A stretch of 64,000 nucleotides of DNA from Pomphorhynchus laevis (taxonomy: Eukaryota > Acanthocephala > Palaeacanthocephala > Echinorhynchida > Pomphorhynchidae). The position numbers and the translations under genes are program-made. The notes under the pieces are model-generated. The model saw only the letters and a program-made list of their open reading frames with translations, had not been told where the DNA came from and searched no databases. The stretch lies in the NCBI GenBank assembly GCA_012934845.2, contig WNNJ02001745.1, positions 1-64,000 on the forward strand, read 5' to 3'. How positions within the stretch are numbered: position 1 is the first letter of the stretch; the number at the start of each line of letters is the position of its first letter. This document shows, piece by piece, positions 21,361 through 31,555 of this stretch.

Positions 21361-23068
21361 GAACGCAACTCCTCACCATCCAATAAGCTTTCAAGATATT
21401 AACAACGAAGATATAATTAATACAGCTCGTCGCACTCAGGGTTCTGCAGGTCCATCGGACGCTTACGCAAATTTGTGGCGTCAAATGTTGTGTTCTTTCG
21501 GAGAATCCTCAATCAAACTAGCTTCCCACATGGCTGACTTTGCCATTCTATTAAGCTCGACATGCTTAGACTCGAAGAAACTAGAAGCATTCACAGCATG
21601 TAGGTTGGTGCCGCTAGACAAGAACCCAGGAATAAGGCCAATCGGTATTTGTGAAGTCTCCCGTCGAATTATCGGTAAAGTTCTCGCTGGGAGAATAGGC
21701 GAAGACATGAAAATCGTCTTTAAGTCCGAGTAGCTATGTGCAGGGCAACGTTGTGGAGTTGAAGCGGCGATTCACTTAATCAGACACCACTACTCAAGTG
21801 ATCCAAAAATGTCTGTGTTGCAACTCGACGCGCAAAACGCATTCAACAGCATAAATCGACCACTTGCTTTGGCAAATATTCGATTCGTATGTCCATCACT
21901 TGCCACAGCATTAACCAATATCTATGGACACTCTGCGTCGCTCTCAGTAGATAACGATACAATATGGTCAAATCAAGGGTTTACCCCAGGAGACCCGTTA
22001 GCGATGCTGGCATTCGCTGCTGCGTCCCTACTCCTCATCAACCAATTGCAGAACATAGCACCAAGCGTAGTACACAAATGGTACGCTGATGATAGAAACT
22101 GTGTTGGTACCGACCAAGAATTAAGAAAAGTATGGGACGCCGTCCGTTCAATTGGTCCTAGATTTGGGTTTCAAGTTAATAAACTAAAGTATCAACTACT
22201 GTCGCCGAGATCATTGATTGAGGAGGTCAAAATAAGTTTCAAAGGTGAAATACTAAAGTTAGTTACTGAAGGAACTAAAATTTTAGGGTCGGCTGTCGGA
22301 AGCGATTCCTATATAAACGAAGTTGTACGCATGAAAGTGGATAGTTGGCTAGCAACATTAAATAAGTTAGCATTTGTTGCACGGGAAGATCCACATGTCG
22401 CCTACATTTAACTTGTTCAGGCTATTCAATTACAATGGACACACGTGTAAAGAACATGTCAGGCACAGTCAGCACTTTATGGCCGTCTATCCAAATACAT
22501 CTTCAAGATTCTGATACTAGAAATAACGGGGACTCAAGTGGATAAACTTAGACGAGATATAGTTTCACTTCCTCTCAACCAGGGTGACCTCAACATAAGC
22601 GACCCCACTTCCAACCCAAAGGAGTTCTGTAGTCGCTTTCTACGTATGTCTGATCCCCTAATGAAGGGTATTTATGTAGTCCAGTTACGAATAGCACAAA
22701 AAGACTGTACTGTCACAATTCGAAAGGAAAATATTTTACTGGTCGAAAGTAGAAAAAAAGTGTAAAGATCGATGCGAAGTAGCCGGTATTCACTTGCAGT
22801 TTGTCACTTGCAAGGGCGCTTCTACGTGGTTATCGAGCAAACCGTTGGACTACCTAAGAAGTCAACTCAGCGAACAACAATTTCAAGACGCGATCGCTGC
22901 TAGGTATGGTTGGGAGCCGGCTGATGCCCCTCTGAAGTGTTTGTGTGGTAATCAATTTAAAATGTGTCATTCGCTATCCTGCAAATCTGGCGGGTTAACC
23001 ATTATTCGACACAATTTAATACGTGACATTGTAGCTAATGAACTCCCGCAGATTTGCTGCTTGACTAA
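21361..23068 (+). mobile_element. R4, 5' part: RLE-type LINE interrupted by PLE DNA
   Basis: 5'-truncated R copy starting inside the RT N-terminal region (ARRTQGSAGPSDAYANLW) and running through the RT to the CCHC knuckle (CLCGNQFKMCHSLSCKSGG). It breaks at about 23068 in the segment ...ANELPQICC. The missing remainder (IEPLLQPVPDTIRFG...) resumes at about 30887 on the same strand. In R5 the two stretches are joined by only a few residues (EISTICRDVVIEPNLLPVPD). Hence one element was split by about 7.8 kb of inserted DNA. Confidence 0.85.
21473..22411 (+). pseudogene. R4 reverse transcriptase
   Basis: Two same-strand open stretches (21473-21733 and 21809-22411) form most of the RT palm. The first has FTACRLVPLDKNPGIRPIGI and SRRIIGKVLAG; the second has motif A VLQLDAQNAFNSINRPLAL, motif B QGFTPGDPLAMLAFAAA and motif C KWYADDRNCVG. 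A stop after FKSE separates them within GQR-type sequence (LCAGQRCGVEAAIH in other copies). All three catalytic aspartates are present. Motif B is the canonical GDP form, unlike R1. Confidence 0.8.
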
Positions 23069-23072
23069 TTAA
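22538..23072 (+). pseudogene. R4 thumb and CCHC knuckle region
   Basis: Two pieces: 22538-22765 (SLPLNQGDLNISDPTSNPKE, the conserved thumb element) and 22794-23072 (KGASTWLSSKPLDYLRSQLS, ARYGWEPADAPLKCLCGNQF, CHSLSCKSGGLTIIRHNLIR). The latter holds the C-x-C...H...C zinc-knuckle typical of the segment between RT and endonuclease. The frame ends at the PLE insertion junction. Confidence 0.75.
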
Positions 23073-24862
23073 ATCAGCAAACTGAGTCTACGTATTTAAT
23101 ATAATTATAAACTAAACAAAACATAATAATGCTAAATAAAAATTTAATAATTAAATAATAAAATTAATAATTGTTTTTAGATTTTCTATAATTTAAATCA
23201 AGTTAAAATAAAAAATTGAAATTTAAAATAAAGTCATTTTTATGAATTGACTAATAAATAACAGACGTTGTATCAGAATAAGAATTAGAGGTCATCAGGA
23301 GGAACTGCTATGCTATCAGGTTTCGGCCCCTAACTCCTCTACCCAACATAGCAGCGGGGCCAAATACATGCTAATGATGTATTTCCTCTGAAATAACTAT
23401 CTAGTATCTAGCGACAGTGTCTACACTAGACAGGAAGGCTGCCTGGGAGTGTTGGAAGCAGCTTCGAAGGCCCAGTCCTCCCATCTTCAGCGGTAAGCAA
23501 GCTTGCATCCACGCCCACTTATCGGGTTGAATAGAAGTGATATTGCTAAAACACTTCAATATCAAGCGGTCGAACAAACGGAAAAACTCTTCGGCGAAGG
23601 CGGGGTCTATAGTGCGCATTAAATGGTTTACCCGTGGAGCGGATGCGCAGCTACGAAGCAGGATGAAAGCAACTTGTGGGTCAGGGAGATTTTCGAGCGA
23701 GTCCAGAGTTTGACGCAGGGATGGTAGAACAACATCGACAAGGTATCCCGAACAATGTTCCTTAGACCCGATGGGACTTCCAAGAATTGTAAAGTTTTTT
23801 GTGGTGTTATTTATATATTACTATTTTCTGCTTGATGTTATTTTTATAGTAACCTAGTTTAAAATATGTATCTATTAAATTATTTAAATGATTTTGAAGA
23901 AAATCAATATCGTTACAAATTGTTGCAATTCTTAAAATTTCATTATTTAATGTATTATATTTTATATTATATGGTATGCATGAATGCTCATGCAAAATGT
24001 TTCTTGTAAATTTAAATATGTCATCTTTACGATATAAATTAAAAGTAGTTTTAATTGATGTCAATTTAATGTTTATATCTAGATATATACCTGTTAATGA
24101 TATATACCTTTTAATGGTATATATACCTGTTAATGATAAAGAAGGTGTATATCTAGATATGAACCTTAAATTAACATTAAGTAAAACTACTATTAATTTA
24201 TATCGTAAAGATGACATATTTAAATTTACAAGAAACATATTTTTGCATGAGCATTCATCATACCATATAATATAAAATATAATACATTAAATAATGAAAT
24301 TTTAAGAATTGCAACAATATGTAATGATATTAACTTTCTTCAAAATCATTTAAATAATTTAATAGATACATATTTTAAACTAGGTTACTATAAAAATAAC
24401 ATCAAGCAGAAAATAGTAAAATATATAAATCAACACAATAATATAAAGAATAAATTTAAACTCTTAAGTGGCAAATTTTTATGGATGGATAATAAATAAT
24501 ATACTTTGTATTAGAATAAGATACTAGATAGTTATTTCAGAGGAAATACATCATTAGCATGTATTTGGCCCCGCTGCTATGTTGGGCAGAGGAGTTAGGG
24601 GCCGAAACCTGACAGCATAGCAGTTCCTCCTGATGACCTCTAATTCTTATTCTGATACAACGTCTGTTATTTATTAGTCAATTCATAAAAATGACATTTA
24701 TTTTAAATTTCAATTTTTTATTTTAACTTGATTTAAATTATAAAAAATCTAAAAACAATTATTAATTTTATTATTTAATTATTAAATTTTGATTTAGCAT
24801 TATTATGTTTTGTTTAGTTTATAATTATATTAAATACGTAGATTCAGTTAGCTGATTTAATT
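23070..24862. mobile_element. PLE foldback: two inverted 3' ends
   Basis: The left edge carries AACTGAGTCTACGTATTTAA and the right edge its reverse complement with one change (GATTCAG), followed by AGCTGATTT matching AAATCAGC on the left. Both arms then carry the end module (about 23235-23398 and 24500-24700) and the PLE RT C-terminal region (23807-24090 minus, 24130-24497 plus), meeting near 24105. The left arm also holds a foreign LINE fragment (23399-23795). Two PLE 3' ends thus stand head to head. Confidence 0.8.
23399..23795 (-). mobile_element. Other LINE-like RT fragment trapped in PLE DNA
   Basis: Much less AT-rich than its flanks. The minus strand reads ...SGYLVDVVLPSLRQTLDSLE, QVAFILLRSCASAPRVNHLM, then IQPDKWAWMQACLPLKMGGL and LRSCFQHSQAAFLSSV. 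This is the region after the RT palm seen in many invertebrate retroelements (LPL+xGGLGLRS). It does not match R, L-A, L-B or L-C here. About 0.4 kb, no ends visible. Confidence 0.6.
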
Positions 24863-25330
24863 TGTTCTACTGACATGTTATTATTGACCTGTGGACTTTG
24901 TTTTCCCGGTAATATGACCTCTGCCAGAAATACTGAAACTATGTATTATTGGTTACGACTTTACTATTATTTTTTCTTATTTTCAAACAAGTTTGATGAA
25001 TTATTAATTCTTAAAAAAGGGAGAAGTTTGCATCCCAAGGTGTTTACACTTTAAAATGTAAACTGCTTCACGTGATCACGTTTAAGAGACCAGGTAATGG
25101 CCAATAGCTAGGTCGCGTAGCACGTGGAGTGAAGGTGGTAGATCTTTATAGATCTTGTTCCAGCCTGCAACCGCCTTAAGCAGGGCAGCCCCTGTCAGAT
25201 GCTGCTGGATGGCCCGTTGTAAGTTTAGTCTGAGTCAACTAAACTAGGTGGCGACACCGAAAAAGCAACGTTAAAAATTATGACTTAAAAGTTACATGTA
25301 CTCAACCATATTGGAAAAATACGTAAGTAC
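24863..25330 (+). other. PLE 5' leader region
   Basis: From about 25125 (GTGAAGGTGGTAGATC) the sequence matches, in inverse orientation, the 5' end of the other PLE copy at 30690-30886, including TTAGTCTGAGTCAACTAAAC and GGTGGCGACACCGAAAAAGC, both conserved and palindromic. 24863-25124 has no recognised content apart from a weak GTTTACATTTTAAAGTG hairpin. Confidence 0.6.
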
Positions 25331-26333
25331 TAATGATTTCAATTTTAGATCTTTTAAATGTAACAGAAAAATTGTATAGTTTGTGATGTTATAAATAATA
25401 ATAATTGTATCGTAAGTAATACGACAAACAAATGTTTTTCATTAAATATTAATAATAATTGTAACTGCAATACCGCAGGTGTAGTGTATCTTATACAATG
25501 TACATGTGGATTGCAATATATAGGAAAAAATAACAAATGTTAAAAACTAGGTTTATGCAACACATATATAATATACAGAATAATAGTCAAACTATATTTC
25601 ATAAACATATGAGATTAATAGGACATGATATTAAAAACTGTAAATTATTTATTTTAGAACATATTATCGAAGAAAACATTTCAATATTAAATAAAAAAAC
25701 TTTTTAGAAAAAGAAGATTATTGGATTAAAACGCTTAATTTCATGTACCCATTAGGATTGAATGACGTGGTACAAGGAATTGGCAGAAGTAGTATAATAC
25801 ATAATAAACAACTATATTATAATAATCCAGTTAAACGCAAACCAAGAAGTCATGGTGATAAAAGGAATAGGAAAAATAGAGTTAAAAATATTAAAAAAAG
25901 ATATGTATATAAATGAACGATTAGAAATATTAAAACAACTTTTAAGTGATAATAACCTAAAAGATCTTTATGTAAATATAAGAAGTTTTTCTAAAGATAT
26001 CATATGTTCAATAAATCAAAAATTAATTAACGACTATGATAGGCTAAGTTATATAATAGACAGTTATTGTAATACAAAATACTATAATCGTACAATAAAT
26101 GTTAATAATAACAATAAAAATATACATTAACCATAAACTTCATTAATAAATGTATAGATAACTTAAATATAGCCGGACTTTTAAATAATTCTAAAAGTAA
26201 AGAAATAATAGGGTCAGATTTAAGTAAATATATTCCTAAAATAAGGTATAAACTCATACCACCATTAGGACGAAAAATTTGTAATTATAATAAAGAATTA
26301 AAATCAATATGTAACGATAATATTAGAAACATA

Positions 26334-27329
26334 ATGGAAACAGAATGCAATTTTAAAAGTCTTAGTTTTGATAAAATAAATGAACATATATGTACCCATA
26401 ATCTAGAATTAATTGAAAATTGTGAATTAAGAAAGCTGCTATCAAAAGGGTATAAATATAGATTAAATAATAACAACGACAAAAATAAAATTTACAATTC
26501 GTTATATAATAACTTAAATGATTACTTTAGTAAGCTGATTAATAGTGAAAGCTTGAATATATCTAAGATAAACATTTGGAAAGATTATATATTTGATAAA
26601 ATTAAAAATAAAATGAAAATAACAAACAATTATAAAAGGAAAGATAAAATTAATAAAGATATGTATAAAGAACTTACTAAATTAAAAGATAACTATATAA
26701 TAACAACTATTGATAAAGCTAGTAATAACTTTGTCTTCATATGCAAAAAGCTTTATTATGATATACTAGTGAAAGAGGTTAATTCTAGTGATTTAAATGT
26801 AAATCCAACATACGAACGTAGTGAGTTGAGTTTAGAAACAATTATTACAAGTCACTGTTCTATATTGGATAAAAAGGGTATAAAGGTTAAATTATATAAT
26901 AAAACTATACCTATATTATATTGGAATCCAAAATTACATAAAAATCCAATAAAACCTAGGTTCATATGTAGTGCGTTTAAATGTACATTAAAACCACTTT
27001 CTGTCTATATGAATAAAATAATTAAAGTAATTAAAGCACACTTTAAAAAATATTGCAAGGTAATCGAAATTAATACTGGTATAAAACACTATTTCAGTAT
27101 TTATTCTACAAAAGAATTTTTAGAACAGACAAAAGGAATAAATTTTCAAAATATAAATACATACGATTTTAGTACTCTTTATACAAATCTAGGTTTAGTA
27201 GATATTAAAGAAGCGTTACTAAAATTAATTAATCTTATATTCGGAAAAAGATATACATATATATGTTATAATAATTATAACGCCTATTTAACAAAAATTA
27301 AACCATCAAATAAATATATATATGGATAA
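26334..27329 (+). pseudogene. PLE reverse transcriptase, N-terminal and palm part
   Basis: 331 codons, lysine- and asparagine-rich. It covers the PLE N-terminal region (ICTHNLELIENCELRKLLSK), LKDNYIITTIDKASNNFVFI, the conserved PILYWNPKLHKNPIKPRFI and the motif-A region INTYDFSTLYTNL. YWxPKLHKxP and DFSTLYTxL are hallmarks of PLE RTs, which are related to telomerase. The downstream RT part is at 27357-28007. Confidence 0.8.
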
Positions 27330-27356
27330 AATTGAATTAATAGAATCCTTAAATAT

Positions 27357-28007
27357 TTGATAAATCAAAATTATTTAAAAGTAGGGACATCTATATTTAG
27401 ACAAGTAAAAGGTGTTCCAATGGGTGGTAATAGTAGCCCAATTATAGCTGACTTGTTTTTAAGCTTTATAGAATATGAATTTGTTCATAACTGTGTAAAA
27501 ACTAAATCTAAACAATATAAATATATGAAATATATGTTTCGATACATTGATGATATATGTGTATTTAATTCTAATAATTTTTATTCAATTAGTGAGCACA
27601 TTTATCCAGAAAGCCTTATTCTTAACAAAACCAATTTTAATGATAAAGCAGGTGTATATCTAGATATGAACATTAAATTAACATTAACTAAAACTACTAT
27701 TAATTTAGATCGTAAAGATGACATATTTAAATTTACAAGAAACATATTTTTGCATGATCATTCATGCTTACCATATAATATAAAATATAATACATTAAAT
27801 AATGAAATTTTAAGAATTGCAACAATATGTAATGATATTGGCTTTCTTCAAAATCATTTAAATAGTTTAATAGATACATATTTTAAACTAGGTTACTATA
27901 AAAATAACATCAAGCAGAAAATAGTAAAATATATAAATCAACACAATAATATAAAGAATAAATTTAAACTCTTAAGTGGCAATTTTTTATGGATGGATAA
28001 TAAATAA
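27357..28007 (+). pseudogene. PLE reverse transcriptase, catalytic C-terminal part
   Basis: 216 codons: FRQVKGVPMGGNSSPIIADL (motif B), EYEFVHNC, FRYIDDICVF (motif C, Y-x-D-D), GVYLDMNIKLT, then DDIFKFTRNIFLHDHS and the C-terminal block ending FLWMDNK. It contains the polymerase active site. The protein ends just before the terminal module, and no GIY-YIG follows it. Confidence 0.8.
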
Positions 28008-28362
28008 TATACTTTGTATTAGAATAAGATACTAGATAGTTATTTCAGAGGAAATACATCATTAGCATGTATTTGGCCCCGCTGCTATGTTGGGTAGAGG
28101 AGTTAGGGGCCGAAACCTGATAGCATAGCAGTTCCTCCTGATGACCTCTAATTCTTATTCTGATACAACGTCTCTTATTTATTACTCCAATTCATAAAAA
28201 TGAGGTTTATTATAAATTTCATTTTTTTAACTTGATTTAAATTATAGAAAATCTAAAAACAATTATTAATTTTATTATTTAATTATTAAATTTTGATTTA
28301 GCATTATTATGTTTTGTTTATTTTATAATTATATTAAATACCTAGACTCAGTTAGCTGATTT

Positions 28363-30886
28363 AATTCTATATCATTGATATTGGTTTTGTTAAGAATAAG
28401 GCTTTCTGGATAAATGTGATCACTAATTGAATAAAAATTATTAGAATTAAATACACATATATCATCAATGTATCGAAACATATATTTATATATTTATATT
28501 GTTTAGATTTAGTTTTTACACAGTTATGAACAAATTCATATTCTATAAAGCTTAAAAACAAGTCAGCTATAATTGGACTACTATTACCAACCATTGGAAC
28601 ACCTTTTACTTGTCTAAATACAAATGTCCATACTTTTCAATAATTTTGATTTATCAGAATATTTAAGGATTCTATTAATTTAATTTTATCCATATATTTA
28701 TTTATTTGATGGTTTAATTTTTGTTAGATAGGCGTTGTAATTATTATAACATATATATGTATATCATTTTCCGAATATACGATTAATTAATTTTAGTAAC
28801 GCTTCTTTAATATCTACTAAACCTAGATTTGTATAAGGAGTACTAAAATCGTATGTATTTATATTTTGAAAATTTATTCCTTTTGTCTGTTCTAAAAATT
28901 CTTTTGTAGAATTAATACTGAAATAGTGTTTTATACCAGTATTAATTTCGATTACCTTGCAATATTTTTAAAATGTGCTTTAATTACTTTAAGTATTTTA
29001 TTCATATAGACAGAAAGTGGTTTTAATGTACATTTAAACGCACTACATCTGAATCTAGGTTTTATTGGATTTTTATGTAATTTTGGATTCCAATATAATA
29101 TAGGTATAGTTTTATTATCTAATTCAACCTTTATACCCTTTTTATCCATTATAGAACAGTGACTTGTAATAATTGTTTCTAAACTCAACTCACTACGTTC
29201 ATATGTTGGATTTACATTTAAATCATTAGAATTAACCTATTTCATTAGTATATCATAATAAAGCTTTTTGTACATGAAGACAAAGTTATTACTAGCTTTG
29301 TAAATAGTTGTTATTATATAGTTATCCTTTAATTTAGTAAGTTCTTTATACATATCTTTATTAATTTTATCTTTCCTTTTGTAATTGTTTGTTATTTTCA
29401 TTTTATTTTTAATTTTATCAAATATATAATCTTTCCAAATGTTTATCTTAGATATATTCGAGCTTTCACTATTAATCAGCTTACTAAAGTAATCATTTAA
29501 GTTATTATATAACGAATTTTAAATGTTATTTTTGTTGTTGTTATTATTTAATCTATATTTATACCCTTTTGATAGCAGCTTTCTTAATTCACAATTTTCA
29601 ATTAATTCTAGATTATGGGTACATATATGTTCATTTATTTTATCAAAACTAAGACTTTTAAAATTGCATTCTGTTTCCATTATGTTTCTAATATTATCGT
29701 TACATATTGATTTTAATTCTTTATTATAATTACAAATTTTTCGTCCTAATGGTGATAGGAGTTTATACCTTATTTTAGGAATATATATTGCTTAAATCTG
29801 ACCCTATTATTTCTTTACTTTTAGAATTATTTAAAAGTCCGGCTATATTTATGTTATCTATACATTTATTAATGAAGTTTATGGTTAATGTATATTTTTA
29901 TTGTTATTATTAACATTTATTGTACGATTATAGTATTTTGTATTACAATAACTGTCTATTATACAACTTAGCCTATCATAGTCGTTAATTAATTTTTGAT
30001 TTATTGAACATATGATATCTTTAGAAAAACTTCTTATATTTACATAAAGATCTTTTAGGTTATTATCACTTAAAAGTTGTTTTAATATTTCTAATCGTTC
30101 ATTTATATACATATCTTTTTTAATATTTTTAACTCTATTTTTCCTATTCCTTTTATCACCATGACTTCTTGGTTTGCGTTTAACTGGATTATTATAATAT
30201 AGTTGTTTATTATGTATTATACTACTTCTGCCAATTCCTTGTACCACGTCATTCAATCCTAATGGGTACATGGAATTAAGGGTTTCAATCCAAAAATCTT
30301 CTTTTTCTAATAGTTTTTGAATTAATATTGAAATGTATTCTTCGATAGTATGTTCTATAATAAATAATTTATAGTTTGTAATATCATGTCCTTTTAATCT
30401 CATATGTTTATGAAATATAGTTTGACTATTATTCTGTATATTATATATGTGTTGCCTAAACCTAGTTTTTAACATTTGATATGTTTTTCCTATATATTGC
30501 AATCCACATGTACATTGTATAAGATACACTACACCTGCGGTATTGCAGTTACAATTATTATTAATATTTAATGAAAAACATTTGTTTGTCGTTTTACTTA
30601 CGATACAATTATTATTATTTATAACATCACAAGCTATACAATTTTTTACTGTTACATTTAAAAGATCTAAAATTGAAATCATTAGTACTTACGTAATTTT
30701 CCAATATGGTTGAGTACATGTAACTTTTAAGTCATAATTTTTAACGTTGCTTTTTCGGTGTCGCCACCTAGTTTAGTTGACTCAGACTAAACTTTCAACG
30801 GATATCCTGCAGCATCTGACAGGAGGCTGCCCTGCTTAAGACGGTTGCGGGCTGGAACAAGATCTATAAAGATCTGCCACCTTCAA
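28363..30886 (-). mobile_element. PLE copy on the minus strand
   Basis: Inverted relative to the plus copy and tail to tail with it. From 30886 (5' leader with TAGATCTTTATAGATC-like palindrome) through the GIY-YIG ORF, connector, decayed RT N-terminus (about 29200-29880), YWNPKLHKNPIKPRF (about 29050-29110) and palm (28367-28620) with SSPIIADLFLSFIEY. It lacks the RT C-terminus and end module. Its 5' edge forms the right-hand junction with the split R4 element. Confidence 0.8.
29885..30682 (-). CDS. PLE N-terminal GIY-YIG endonuclease with basic connector
   Basis: A 265-codon open frame starting MISILDLLNVTVKNCIACDV. Residues about 15-20 hold a C-x2-C pair and about 42-46 a C-x-C; GVVYLIQCTCGLQYIGKT (about 50-67) is the GIY-YIG core (YL and YIG) with an extra C-x-C inside it. 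RFRQH follows as the usual catalytic arginine segment. E at LLEKEDFW is a candidate metal ligand. A lysine/arginine-rich connector (NPVKRKPRSHGDKRNRK) then leads to the RT region. GIY-YIG nucleases nick DNA, and in PLEs this primes reverse transcription. The extra cysteines and N-terminal position match Naiad/Chlamys PLEs. The start is the first ATG in the open frame. Confidence 0.8.
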   Translation of the reverse strand: MISILDLLNVTVKNCIACDVINNNNCIVSKTTNKCFSLNINNNCNCNTAGVVYLIQCTCGLQYIGKTYQMLKTRFRQHIYNIQNNSQTIFHKHMRLKGHDITNYKLFIIEHTIEEYISILIQKLLEKEDFWIETLNSMYPLGLNDVVQGIGRSSIIHNKQLYYNNPVKRKPRSHGDKRNRKNRVKNIKKDMYINERLEILKQLLSDNNLKDLYVNIRSFSKDIICSINQKLINDYDRLSCIIDSYCNTKYYNRTINVNNNNKNIH

Positions 30887-31505
30887 GATCGAGCCATTAT
30901 TGCAACCGGTACCAGACACCATAAGGTTCGGAAATAATTCCACAACACGAGACCCTCAAGCACGTGTTGATGTAGCATGTCAAAGATCGTACGGTGATAA
31001 AACGGAGCCGTCCATGTTGGACATTTGTGTTTTTAGTCACCAAGCTCCGTCCTACACATCAAATAGCGTTTCCAGCGCATTTGCCTATCACGAAAACCGA
31101 AAGCGATCAAAATACGCTGAGCGCATTGCAAGACACGAGAGATCATCACTTTACCCTTTCGTCGTATCCGCAAATGGAGGTATTGGTGTGACCGCAAATT
31201 CCATTTTGAGCCGAATTGCAATGCTAAAAGCTCTGCGACACAATATCCAATACGGAGATTGCATCAGGGCACTGCATAGCAGAATCGGCTTAGGTCTTGC
31301 AAAGGCAGCTTCAATGACAATTCGGGCGGCAAGATCACCCGAAGGGAGCATGGGATTGCCACCAGCGGAGGAGGATTGAATTAAACTCCTTGGCATGAAA
31401 TGAATGAATTTGTTCTTCCACTAATTATATTAATTTGATTGCCCATTTGCGGGAACCTTATGAAATGTAAATATTTCGAATAAATTTTTTATTATTAAAA
31501 AATAA
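30887..31505 (+). mobile_element. R4, 3' part after the PLE insertion
   Basis: Continues the R4 coding strand with LLQPVPDTIRFGNNSTTRDP, the endonuclease region and C-terminus, then the terminal motif GCCCATTTGCGGGAACC at 31441-31457 and an A/T-rich tail that includes TTATTATTAAAAAA. Confidence 0.85.
30900..31379 (+). CDS. R4 restriction-like endonuclease and C-terminus
   Basis: 159 open codons. ARVDVACQRSYGDKTEPSML and DICVFSHQAP form the PD-(D/E)XK-like pair (D at about 25 and D at about 43). AYHENRKRSKYAERIARHER and SSLYPFVVSANGGIGVTANS are the conserved C-terminal block, and GLAKAASMTIRAAR is the end signature. It reads cleanly to a stop, so this half is better preserved than the RT half. 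The enzyme would cleave the target DNA for target-primed reverse transcription. Confidence 0.75.
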   Translation: MQPVPDTIRFGNNSTTRDPQARVDVACQRSYGDKTEPSMLDICVFSHQAPSYTSNSVSSAFAYHENRKRSKYAERIARHERSSLYPFVVSANGGIGVTANSILSRIAMLKALRHNIQYGDCIRALHSRIGLGLAKAASMTIRAARSPEGSMGLPPAEED

Positions 31506-31555
31506 TAATTTTCTATGATTTCTAGCTGTTGTTATTCAATAGAATAACCGCAGGT

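Larger units (their letters stand above)
25125..28362 (+). mobile_element. PLE copy, longest plus-strand example, permuted domain order
   Basis: In order: 5' leader, a decayed GIY-YIG endonuclease (about 25350-25760; AGVVYLIQCTCGLQYIG recognisable), a basic connector, the RT (about 26140-28007), and the end module and edge (28010-28362). A GIY-YIG located before the RT is the order described for the Naiad and Chlamys groups; canonical Penelope has it after the RT. The copy is broken in several places but retains all domains. Its 3' edge abuts the 3' side of the minus copy. Confidence 0.85.

Noticed and set aside
24100-24140. Assembly artefact at the centre of the PLE foldback.
   Set aside because: Cannot be excluded, but the arms differ (foreign insert in one arm, several substitutions), so a simple hairpin read-through artefact is unlikely.
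25324-25349. A 26-nt intron-like segment (GTAAGTACTAAT...TTTTAG) in the PLE 5' region, conserved in the minus copy.
   Set aside because: Splicing it would lead straight into a stop, and the downstream ORF's first ATG lies inside it. Probably chance.
26285-26482. Minus-strand ORF SLLLFNLYLYPFDSSFLNSQ, also at 29523 and 57474.
   Set aside because: Repeats only because it is the antisense of the PLE RT in each copy.
28040-28160. Hammerhead ribozyme (CTGATGA and GAAAC present).
   Set aside because: The core strings are in an order that needs an open stem II with two unpaired bases and no convincing stem III. Kept only as a possible structured RNA.
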